Source of the DNA: Blasia pusilla
Lineage: Eukaryota; Marchantiophyta; Marchantiopsida; Blasiales
DNA: 64,000 nt
Reading direction: 5' to 3'
NCBI GenBank assembly: GCA_050084515.1
Contig: CM114273.1
Location: forward strand, 26,660,001 to 26,724,000
Positions 35,921-48,539 of the stretch are shown here, in pieces. Position 1 is the stretch's first letter. Each line of letters opens with the position of its first letter. The notes beneath the pieces were generated by a model. It worked only from the letters and a program-made list of their open reading frames with translations, was not told the origin of the DNA and made no database searches. Both the position numbers and the translations under genes were made by a program.

Positions 35921-36739
35921 TTTTTTAGGTTGCAAGGAGCTTGAGTACTATAGTCTAGATTCCTTCATGTCAAAGGATGGATATGGCTTGATATGCCGAT
36001 GTAGATTCAATAGTAGATTTGGATGTGTGAGCAATTTTACTTTGATTTTCTTATATAGTCTTGGTATACATGCATGAGTGTATTTTTGTATGTGTAAAAA
36101 TCTATCCGTATTTTTGGAATATTGTAATGTTTGTCGTGTTAATGCAATCATTGATGTGGATTATGTAGCGTTGTGTATACGCATAACATCTCCAATTGTG
36201 ATGGAATTCTGGATGTATCCATGCAAAGGTTAATTTCTTGGGGTATCTTATCTACCCAAATGAGATATATTCCTTTATGCTTTGCAATTAAGGTTTTTGT
36301 TATTCAAATTAACACATATAAAAATATAAAACTAGGGCATAAAGAAGTAGTTTAAGGAAAGAAAATTCATTTATTTATTTATCCATAAGCAAAACATGGC
36401 ATCTCGCATGGCATCTACCTTCCCCCCATACCTCAGAAAAACTGTATGCACTTTCATGCAGATCCTCTATAACTTGCATCAAAGGTTACTTTTCCTACCT
36501 CACATATTGCAACTTTAAATCCATAAAGATAAAGGTATCACATATAGAAGGCGTTGCAAATGGCTAAGTCTAAGACCTACATTCTACCAAGGACTTGTAA
36601 CCGAGCTTGTAAGGTGAATTATGACAATTCAAAGGAGTAAGAACCTTGGTGCCAATACTTTAACAAAACCTACAATAAGCTAGTTGTAAGAACAGTCTTG
36701 GTCGCAAGAGGTAGAAACTATTACAGGGAGATTGGACCT

Positions 36740-37260
36740 ATAGTGCTAATGGATGCCACAATTATGGGCTTGTGAGCATAGTGTCCCAAGTTGTGGTGAC
36801 GAACTAGATACCATTAGAGGTGTTGTGATCAATTTTCCTAAGGGAGTTTTCTATGTCCCACACACTTGACTTTGGATAGTATTTTGGACTCATAAATGTG
36901 GTCTTAGGAGGCAAGACACAATGATTGACCATCCTTGGTAGTGGTTAATGACTTTAGAAAGCATAAAGTAGCACTTCTGATATGAGTGTTTGTGCCACCA
37001 TCACATGCATGCAAGGATGTAAGACTTAGTCTAGTCTGGGATAACCAATAGCATCAATTGGTATAGCACAATATAGACGAGCATGAGCTAGAAATGGGGT
37101 CTCACAATGGGACGATCACTATGCCTATGTTGAGAGAGGCATGTGTTGATTCTGACCATGGAATTGAATTGCTTTGCATGGATTTTTACTTTGGGTTGGG
37201 AAGAGCAACAAAAGATGTGGTCGACTTTGGTTACTTCCAAAACACTTGTGAGCCACTTGC
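36740..37260 (+). pseudogene. Possible protease and methyltransferase remnants in the relic
   Basis: At about 36740-36772 the plus strand reads VLMDATIMGL, loosely like VLLDSGAQPLMLG of the younger protease. At 37160-37260 a GIELLCMDFYFGLGRATKD stretch followed by a Tyr and an acidic residue loosely matches the layout of methyltransferase motif I (VLDLFGGISTGLDAI) and its following acidic loop. Order and spacing fit the family, but residue conservation is weak and chance is possible. Confidence 0.3.
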
Positions 37261-37350
37261 CCATCAGATCATTAGGGGAAATGTTTGTGGCTATCGTGAG
37301 GAGAGGCTGATATCAAGGAAGTTCTTGGAATGTTGCTAAGGTGTCTAGGG

Positions 37351-37664
37351 CAAGGTCGCATATAGACAAAGTCCATGTGCATGTCCATGTTCATCAACTT
37401 ACGACCGTCCTATAGAAGGACTTGTTCATGTGGGCCCCATCTACCCCTTCTTTCTCATCCCTCCCACCATCCTTCGTGATCGGCACTTTCTCATTTCTTC
37501 CTCCTCCCAACTCCACTCCCCTCTCCCTTCTCCCCTTGGCCCGCCCGCCCTTGCCTTACCTTACCTTCCATCATGAACTTCAAGTGTGGGCCTCACCTTT
37601 TACAATCCATGTCTATGGACATCTCCAAACTTATCCGTCCATGTCCATTTTTTTTGCAACCATG
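37351..37664. mobile_element. Small TIR element, copy 1 (CAAGGTTGC family)
   Basis: Starts CAAGGTCGCATATAGACAAAG and ends TTTTTTTGCAACCATG, so the ends are inverted repeats of each other apart from mismatches. The 314-bp interior is CT-rich and non-coding. Sub-terminal words GTCCATG and TGGACAT are shared with the other copies. Likely a non-autonomous DNA transposon (MITE) of hAT-like type, judged by the CA...TG ends only. Confidence 0.6.
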
Positions 37665-37853
37665 GTCTAAGGAGATGGTGGTAGGAGTCGTATAGTTGCA
37701 ACTCATAACAAATGGTGGAGGTCTTGTTGGGGAGCCCATGTTGGAGAATGTGATGGTAGAATAGGGGAGTATTGCTTTAGAGGTTTCTCTATAGCAACCA
37801 ATAGCAACATCATTTTTAGCACCACTAAGAGAGGTCTTCATAAGGGATACTTG

Positions 37854-38172
37854 CAAGTTTGCATATGAACAAAGTCTGTGTCTGTGGAGATGTTCATGAC
37901 CTTGGACTTACGTTCATCCTATAGAAGGATTTTTCCATGGGAGCCCCATCTCCCCCTCATTTCTCATCCCCCAACTTGCCTTCCTAATCCACACTTTCGT
38001 GTTTCTTCCTCCTCTCACCTGCACTCCCTTCCCCCTTATTGCCCCATCCACCCTTGCCTTGCCCTCCACCATGAACCATAAGCGTGAGCCCCACCTTTTG
38101 CAATCCATATCCATGGACATGTCCAAACTTGTCCGTCCTATGGATGGACTTGTCAATTTTTGTTAAACCATG
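37854..38172. mobile_element. Small TIR element, copy 2 (CAAGGTTGC family)
   Basis: Same orientation and organisation as 37351-37664, starting CAAGTTTGCATATGAACAAAG and ending TTTTTGTTAAACCATG. The interiors align over most of their length, including CTATAGAAGGA and the CACCTTTT.CAATCCAT block. About 500 bp separates the two starts. Diverged, so an old pair. Confidence 0.6.
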
Positions 38173-38599
38173 GATATTTTGGAGCTAAATATTGGGCCAA
38201 AATTGACAAGTTGAGAAAGGATTTGCATGCGAGAGTTTCTAAGGAGATTTGGAGGTTGTTTTACTTTCAACATGAACAATTTGGGTACATTGAATAGTGT
38301 AGGCATATGTATTGAGTTAGCTTATGATATGCCTATTTTTCTTGGATCGTATAGATATCCCTCACGATAGAGGTATTCATGAGGGATACTTGAGAACAAG
38401 ATATTTTAAGTCCAATATTAGAGGTGGAAAGAGGACTTGTATGAGAGCATTTCTAAGAAGTTTTTGGGGTTGTTTTAGTTTTAATGTGACTTTGGTATGC
38501 TAAATGGTGTAGGCATGAAAATTTAGTTGGAAATTGATTTGCCTATTTTTGTCTAATCCTACAAGAATTTGGATAAAGGGAGGGCTTTGATTCAGAGTA

Positions 38600-39085
38600 G
38601 GAATGAGGACGCGGACTTATGTTCATCCACGGGACGGAGATGCCCAATGGGTCCATGGCCCAATTTTTTGGGTACCTCCATGGTGATCACCATGAGAATG
38701 GGCATGGGCCCAGATCAAGGGAGGCGGGTAGGGATTGAATGGGTGTGCAGGCTATGAGCCCTCGCCTTGCCCGCACCTGGCTCGCATAGGGCTCGTGGCT
38801 AGGCCCACATAAGGCCCCCATGGCGGGCTGGTTTAGGGTCGCGGTTGTGAGCCTTATGCGGGCCTAGCCATAGGCTTAGGGTGGGCTAGTGTAGGCTACA
38901 AAACGGGTGGCAAGAATGGGCAACGATTTCCTAGACTAGGTGGGAGGGGTTTAGCCCGGGTCTATGTTGCTCGGGTGTAAACCGCGGGTATGCGAGTTCA
39001 CACAAAAAATTCTGTCCTAGGGATGGATATAAGTCCATAGACGTGGGCATTTCCGCGGCACGGACTTTTTCCGTGTGCAACCTTG
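38600..39085. mobile_element. Related TIR element, copy 3, left end unclear
   Basis: The right end reads CGGACTTTTTCCGTGTGCAACCTTG, matching the right end of the 42.3-42.8 kb copy. The GC-rich interior shares AATTTTTTGG, GGCGGGTAGG and CTAGACTAGGTG with that copy. The left terminus is not clear and may be truncated. Confidence 0.55.
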
Positions 39086-39475
39086 TTGATTGGGTATGGA
39101 AAGATCTTCATTTCGTTGGAACTCCGTGTTGGATATCTTCAATTGTTGATCATAGTGGAGAACAAGAAAAAGACAATATTTTTAGGTATGGATGCTTAGG
39201 GGACTGATCACTTTTACAAGTGGTGGTTCTTATTATTCAGGCCAAAGAACATGAAATTCGAGATTAAGCCAATAATGAAACATTTTTTAAGGAATTGACC
39301 TTGGTCAATGCAATTTTGATGAACTCAAAGTCTTGAGTGCAACGGTGGAGGAACAAACAAGAGATCTCTATGTGGTTTTTTAGAGTATGAGAGACCAAGG
39401 CTTAAGGATTCACTCAAGGAATTCCATATTCTATTGGAAGGAGATCGCACATGTGGGTCACATTATTTATCTATA

Positions 39476-39660
39476 CTAGTATAATGCACGTGCCTTGCAC
39501 GAGTGAAAATCACCAGTGAGGAAAGGGTGGGCACACACTGTTATGTTAAGTTAAGTTAATTCTTGTATTACACGTGTCATCACCATAGGGAGCCAAAATG
39601 AACACGTGTCAACTCCAGAGGAGGGGTTTCCCTAGCCCCCTCCTCTTTTAATGATATAGG
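39476..39660 (-). mobile_element. 185-bp mini-Helitron
   Basis: On the minus strand it begins CCTATATCATTAAAAGAGGA, very like plant Helitron 5' ends (TCTATATTAATAAAAGAGGA; the first T is C here), and ends with a CGTGC-AAG-GCACG hairpin followed by ATTATACTAG. The flanking bases are A on the 5' side and T on the 3' side, exactly the AT insertion site. It has no coding capacity, so it is non-autonomous. It is inserted within the relic retrotransposon region. Confidence 0.85.
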
Positions 39661-39771
39661 TGGTTTGGGATTATAAAAAATGAATATTTAGACTTTTGTA
39701 TTGATTTTGTGCCTTGAAAATGTAAGTTGAGTTTGCTCATTTGAGGGATTGGAAAAATACTACCATAAGTC

Positions 39772-40012
39772 AAAGGTTTTAGGGGATTTGCGAGGACATT
39801 GACCTTGTTGACAAGAGTGGTATGGGAGTGCCATTGAGGATATGATTATGATCGAGCTTTTGATGAGCTGAAGGACAAGTGTGCACTAGCCCCTATCTTG
39901 AGGAGATTTATCATAGGGCAACCATTATAGTTGTAAACTCATTGAGGCATGTTGGTATTTAGACAACTAGAGACCTGAGTTTATAGTGGAATATGCTAGT
40001 TGCTCAACAACC
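39772..40012 (+). pseudogene. RT-connection and RNase H remnant of the relic
   Basis: One phase reads KGFRGFARTLTLLTRVVW, matching KGFSAIAKSLTLLTRLDHVW of the younger element. Another reads YDYDRAFDELKDKCALAPIL, the usual gypsy connection block. A third reads EFIVEYAS, matching EFVVAYAS of the RNase H. Each lies in the right order, with frame changes and stops between. Confidence 0.8.
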
Positions 40013-40079
40013 ATCAATCAAGATATCTTAATCCGGATACAAATGAATCAAGCTGCAATCCATGCATGATTTAGCAAGA

Positions 40080-40081
40080 TG

Positions 40082-40165
<84 letters not shown>
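40080..40165. repeat. (GA)n microsatellite, ~85 bp
   Basis: A nearly pure GA run with one interruption (GAAG) near 40098-40100. Lies in the relic retrotransposon just after its RNase H trace. Confidence 0.97.
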
Positions 40166-40168
<3 letters not shown>

Positions 40169-41670
40169 AGATTCTAGGACATAAGGAATTGGATATGGAA
40201 AGAGTTCCAAGTTTGCACATGAAACTTGATTGAAGCTTTCCTCAATTTGAATGGGACATTGAGCAAAGTTTTGGTGATGGTAAGTAGTGTGTTGAATAGA
40301 GAGGCCATGGACCTTGAGATTAGTGAGGCCATTGTAGGTCAACTTGATATCCATGACCACATGATGGTCTTGGAGTATATGTCCATATGATTGATGGCAT
40401 TCATGGTGGGTGCTCGATAGCTAGAATGAGATTGAGTCCTATAACAAGCCAAATGGTTTATGTCGTAAACCTAATAACCAAACGAATGCCAAGTGGAACA
40501 TCAAAACTCTACCGGGCTCATGCTAGGATCGTTTGCCCATTGGAAAGGTCTCTTAGAAGAGATGCAAGACACACAAGATATGAGCCACGAACAAGGTTGA
40601 GTGTTTCATGCATTTATGGTCGTGAATAGGAAACCTAAACCAAACGTAAACCAAGGCTTGAAAGGAGTCAAATCTGGGAAAAGTGGTTGCCAAAGAAGTG
40701 AGAACTAGATTTGGAACGTGACTAACTTTTGGGGTTTTGACTGTATTTTTGACCATAAATTTTAGTCCCAAGATGAATTTGGGACAAATAAGGTTTCTTT
40801 GGAAAGCTTATGAAAATATAGTTCCAACGCACCAAAGATCTTAGCAAACATTCAAGCAGAGGATGAGAAATTGCCCAAAAATGAATATATAAGGAGCTCG
40901 GTTGAGGGCCAAAAAGGGGGGGATGAACGTCTCCTTCCCAAAGATAAGGGGAGGGCAAAGAACCCAACAAGTACTTGTAAGGGGGAAGGTCTCCAAGAGT
41001 GCTTGGGACTTGAACCCCAATTGGGGTGCCGGAGGGTGATCCAAGGGCATAGAATGGATCGAGAGTTTAGCGTTAGGACTTGAAACCCGAACCAAGTCCA
41101 ATAGAGTGGATTCAGAGGTCCCTCTTGGATTCCAACCCGCGACTCATTTAGTTTGGTCTTGGTTTTGGGCTCATGCAAGGTCTATTGGACTGTTGGGACC
41201 GCTATGCATGTGAATGTTATTTTAGGTGCTTGGACTAACCAGAAAGTCTATCCCAAGTCTTGAAAGACTTATCTATGTTATGAAGTGAGGAACTAGGAAG
41301 GTTGAGCTTGATGAGGTGTTGAGTTGAGAACGTGGTGAGTTTGAAGGATGATTGATCCAACCCAGACTAACATGAGTGTGTTTGGGTGGAAATCAATAGT
41401 GAGAGCATGTCCTATTGAACGTATGCTTATGAAACCCTAAAGATTGACATTCAAGAGGAGTAGGCACACGATAGTTTAGGTGGGAGGGAATTTGTCTCTT
41501 GCAAGTTTGGGATAATAGGTAGACGCCAAGTGATGTCACATTCATCCGAGGTTATTGTGAAATGACCATAGGGAATTAAGGCACGAAATTTTTTTGTAAA
41601 GTGCAGGTATAACTTACTCCATAGACACTATTGGTAGCAAGAGATGCAAATGAATGTTTGGAAGTCCATG

Positions 41671-42094
41671 GATTGTCGTGTGATGTGTGATAGAGTGTTC
41701 ACACTACTCAATGATTCTACACCATAATGATATCCGCTACCAAATATGAGCTTGGGCTATATATGGACTTTAGCTTTTGCTAGGCCCCTTGTTGTTGACC
41801 AATTAGCATAACCCATTTGAGGTGGTTATGGTGGAGCATTTCTTGAAGTGGATCAAGTTTATGGTATTCCATCAGACCAAATCTCAAGACCATCGTGAGG
41901 CAAATGGATTGATAGAGTGGGTGGTCCATAGTATGAAGAGGAGTTTTCAAAATGATGGGTTGGAATAGGAATATTTATAAGACTAGGAGCTCCATTTTCC
42001 ATGATTGGCTAAGAGTTAGCTACTAAGTCAACATACATCTTGGGCTTTCTCTTCACGGATTTTTATTATTTTTATGGGCATGTGTCATACTTGC
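41671..42094 (+). pseudogene. Integrase remnant of the relic
   Basis: CDRVFTLLNDSTP and PLPNMSLGYIWTLAFARPL match CDRVRASFNAPTP and PLPIMGLGYRWSLDFARPL of the younger integrase. VVMVEHFLKWI then matches VMVEHFSKWI. An internal deletion joins this directly to KSQDHREANGLIE (younger: TTSRDHPKADGLAE), so the second catalytic Asp region is missing. Stops follow in the C-terminal part. Confidence 0.88.
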
Positions 42095-42186
42095 TAGTAG
42101 AGGTTGTTGATTTATCCAAATCCAAACCCAAGGGTTGAGAAAATAATCTCACTTAGAGGATAATCTTGACAGAGATTCCATTGGGC

Positions 42187-42282
42187 TTGAGGTGCATGTT
42201 GTGCAGATTTTCGCAAGATGTAGCCACAATTTTGGTATATGATGGTTATTGATGAGGGTGCATGCAATACTTATGTCCGTGC
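42187..42282 (+). pseudogene. PHD-finger remnant of the relic integrase
   Basis: Reads LRCMLCRFSQDVATILVYDGY, then two stops and GCMQYLCP. This aligns with LRCMLYGSARGAATMLVCDGC and GWHMSCL of the younger element. Here the first two zinc cysteines are both present while the CDGC pair has become YDGY. The two copies are complementary in what they have lost, which shows the ancestor carried a full PHD finger. Confidence 0.8.
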
Positions 42283-42300
42283 AAGTAATACTAACGCCAC

Positions 42301-42797
42301 CAAGGTTGCATGCAATACTTATGTCTGTACAAGAAGCTTTCCCACACTCTTACTTTCCCAGCTCATGCCCTCTCCCATGGTTACATGGAAACAGACATGT
42401 CCAGACATACGCAACGGGTTCCCTCCCTAGTTTTTTTGGTATCCCAGTAGCCCGCACAGGCTTGGGAGGCGAAAATGGGTGCGAGCTCAAATTAAGCGAG
42501 GCGGGCAGGAATCTAACCGCATATGGTCCGCGAAGGGCAGGCCTAGGCCGCCCTATGAGGACCAATGCGGGCTTAGGATGGGCCGATGCGAGTTACAAAA
42601 TGGCCATGGGCAAAGGGTACTTAGACTAGGTGCGGGCTGGTTGAGTCCCCACCCGGTCTAAGAACCCGTCACTAATGGATGTACGTTGTGGATGGAGAGG
42701 GCTCGGGTACCGCCCGTGGGTATCCGTGTCCGCACGGACATAAGTCCGATGGCATGGACATGTCGGCGGACAGGGACTTTGTCTGTGAGCAACCTTG
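42301..42797. mobile_element. TIR element, copy 4 (CAAGGTTGC...GCAACCTTG)
   Basis: The outer 9 bp are perfect inverted repeats, CAAGGTTGC and GCAACCTTG. The right sub-terminal part carries ATAAGTCC and GGACATGTC as in the other copies. The first 26 bp overlap a direct duplication of PHD-remnant sequence at 42258-42283, so the true left end is uncertain. No clear 8-bp target-site duplication was seen. Confidence 0.55.
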
Positions 42798-44615
42798 CTC
42801 TCCCCCTTTTCTCCTTCCTTGCTTCCCCGCGGTCATGCTTCCTTCTAAACTATTCACTTTAATATAATGAAGAAATTTTAATTCATTTTTCTCCATTATC
42901 CCTCCTACTCATTATTTTCCCATCTTCTACCAGATTTTTTTTAAAAGTTATAACTATAGGAGGGAAATTTTCTCTTTTTTTTGGAAAAAAAAAGGTAGAT
43001 TAAAGATTAGGAAGTTGAAAAGGAGAATGTTTGGACAAAGCTTCTTTTTCAAGATGATTTTCATTTTATATTTTTATATTATGGGGATTAGTCCATTATG
43101 TATGATCTCTTTACACAAGCCTCTTTCATAGAAATTATTCGGATATTTCCCTACACTAAGCTAAGGGGAGAGTGTATACGAAAGGTGGCATAGATTTTAA
43201 CTCATGCCGTAGTATATTTCTTACTAGTACTTAGCACTTATTGGTATATGCCCTTAATCAAGAGGAATTTATGAATTTTATTTATTTATTTTGTGTGTTG
43301 TTATTTTCAAATTCCCCTCCCTTGTCTTCCTCCTATTCTTTTATTTTTCAATCTTATATTAAAATTTTGAAAAAAATTGGTGGAGAGGAAAAATTTAGTG
43401 ATATTTTTTAGAAAGTTTAATAATTTTGGGTAAAATGTGAAGGGAAATGGAAGAAAATTTCCATATATATTTCCATCCCTCTCATCAAGTGAATTTAATT
43501 AATAGTATTCATTTAGATATGTTTTTAGTCTCCAATCATGCTAAAATTAATGATTACAATATTTCTAATCAATACTGAGACACACCTATCTTTTATCCAA
43601 GGTGTTTCCTCTAAAGGTCTAATAATATATCTAACATCCATAGATAATAACAATATTTATATAGTTGTTCTAATATAAGGATAGAAGTAGAACATATAGG
43701 ATAGGTGATGATTCATTTGCTCCACAACCAACAAGTTATCAATCCTTATTTTATAAACAAGTCAAAACATCGTATATCACTGGCAAGTGATAATATGCCT
43801 CTGAAACAAACTAGTAGAATCATTAAATATGTTGTGGCAAAGCATTACGAGTAACTTAATCTAAGAAAGATCCGCGAGAAGGGACCTAGGGAGCAATTCA
43901 TGACCACATATCAAAGGGCAGGGAAACCTTGGCATTGAAATTTGGAAGCAAGACTTAAATAGTTAGAAGACTCGGATTTATTGAGACTCTCTCAATAAAT
44001 CCACTTGTGATGGTTGAGTTATGAGAGACGGGCTAGTCAAAACATATGTGAGAGCCTTGAGGTGGATTTTGGGATCAATGTTGGATTCTCAATATCTACT
44101 TCTCATGGTACACCATTAAATTGATCAACTCCTTATATGAGGGGAAACTTAAATTAATGGTTCCGACTTAGACATTGGAGAAGTCATAATAATATGATGT
44201 GTGTGATTTATGGAACATTGTTATTAGGATGATCTAATCCTATGTTACACCATGGTGCCCCTCATCGTACAAATGCAATTATAAAGGGTTTAGATCATTT
44301 AAAAATTGATATTAATAGAAATAAAGAAAATAGGTCAAAAACCATAGTTTCTTGAGTAGTCAAATACTTAGGGAACCACAACGTTAGCACATGCTCATAT
44401 GTTGAGTTGTCTCCTTGTTTAGGTTTCAATCAAAGTTTTATTTTGAGTGCATGGACGCACTAGGTCACTTTGTATCTCCAAGTTTTTTAATATATTTCAA
44501 TAATTTAGTCAAGGGGGGAGACCACTCAGAGTTAGCAACATGTAGAAGAAGGGTAGGTAAGTCCAAAGTATAGTTCAAAGCAATGAGTGAGTGTATGGGA
44601 AATTGGGAGAGTGAA
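42798..44615. other. AT-rich unassigned spacer
   Basis: Long A/T runs (for example 42955-43010 and 43370-43460) and no convincing open frame. No terminal repeats or coding traces were recognised. Confidence 0.45.
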
Positions 44616-44618
44616 GAT

Positions 44619-47564
<2,946 letters not shown>

Positions 47565-48045
47565 GAGACAAGAGCACTAGAAATCCCATGAGCGAGAGTC
47601 CACGAACAAACCAACGCACAAAGTCTTCATGAGTTTTTGTTTGACAAGACACCCATATATAATCCAAAGTTCAAAGCATTAATTTCTTGCATGACAAGGT
47701 TACCACCCGAGATCTATTCCCACGTAGAATCCAAAGTCCAAAGGTTTTGCATGACAAGCTCATAAGACACCCCATTAGTCCTAGCCCAGGTACAATCCCA
47801 AACTAGAAGTCTCAAATCGTTGCATGGACTCTCACGTCCCCAATTCCATGCACGATCCAAAGCTCGAAGTCCTAAGTTGTTGCATGACAAGTGCACTAGA
47901 AACCCCATGTACGACGAGGCAAAGCTCGAAGCTTATAAAAACATCGAAAGTGTGAAGTTGGTTGGTGCATGACAAGTGCACTAGAACCCCCATTAATCCG
48001 ACCCCATGTACGAGCCTAAGCTCCAAGTCTGAGCTGTTTGGCACT
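47565..48045. repeat. Degenerate minisatellite array, 5-7 units of ~45-86 bp
   Basis: The word TGCATGACAAG or a variant recurs at about 47643, 47688, 47748, 47821 (TGCATGGAC), 47881 and 47967. It is followed by ACTAGAA-CCCCAT, a GTACGA/GTACAATCC word and AAAGCTC-GAAGTC. Units are irregular in length and diverged, so the array is old. No coding potential. Confidence 0.7.
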
Positions 48046-48244
48046 CGTCATTTGTTTGCACTACAAATGCAGCAGAAAGCCCACCACCAATATCGGTCAC
48101 CCACAATCGCCATTAGAACCGACGATTGCAACTGTTTGTACGTCAGCCAACACACAACGAACAAAACCCGTTTCTCGTGTCCTTCCTCTTCAACGCTCAA
48201 CGCTCTCTCTCCTATACCCGTCCTGCACTCTACAGTGACCGCTG

Positions 48245-48380
48245 ACGGGTTCCATCCATCCATGCATCCATGTATGTATGCATGGATGGATGTCTCGTCG
48301 ACTATATGGACGTTGTTTTTGTTGTTCTTGGTAGGCAGGCAGGCAGGCATGCATGTATGCATCCATGCATGCATGGATTG
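48245..48380. repeat. CATC/CATG-rich palindromic low-complexity tract
   Basis: TCCATCCATCCATGCATCC at about 48250 is followed by its near reverse complement ATGCATGGATGGATG at about 48277. A second GGCAGGCAGGCAGGCATGCATG tract lies at about 48332-48375. A (TGAC)n run of five units follows at 48517-48537. Confidence 0.85.
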
Positions 48381-48539
48381 TCGGTACAATATGGAGTATA
48401 CAATACCTGTCTCCTATACTGCCGATCACACAATACCTGCACCCAAAACTCAATCATTTAGAGTGTGACCACGACATGACATGCGTATACAGACAAGACA
48501 CGGACAGACTGACAGCTGACTGACTGACTGACTGACTCG

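Larger units (their letters stand above)
35560..42290 (+). mobile_element. Ancient relic of the same retrotransposon family, opposite strand
   Basis: An LTR-like piece at about 35752-35920 resembles the 5' LTR of the younger element: GGCTATTTTTGGGGGAAGAG, a TATA-like GTATATAGA, the AAATGGCTT...AAGCCATCTTTCTCATG palindrome, then leader bases GTTGAGCC. Downstream, in the expected order, are an RT-connection trace (39772-39924), an RNase H trace (39977-40012), integrase traces (41671-42094) and a PHD trace (42187-42282). Possible protease and methyltransferase traces at 36.75 and 37.16 kb are weak. It is full of stops and interrupted by TIR elements, a mini-Helitron and a GA microsatellite. The right end and its second LTR were not found. 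Confidence 0.8.

Noticed and set aside
47565-48045. CRISPR-like array
   Set aside because: Units are irregular, diverged and without fixed-length spacers; the window is eukaryotic.
48048-48453. Cys/His/Met-rich frames resembling a metal-binding protein
   Set aside because: The pattern comes from the CATC/CATG low-complexity tract, which creates CMHAC-like residues by repetition.
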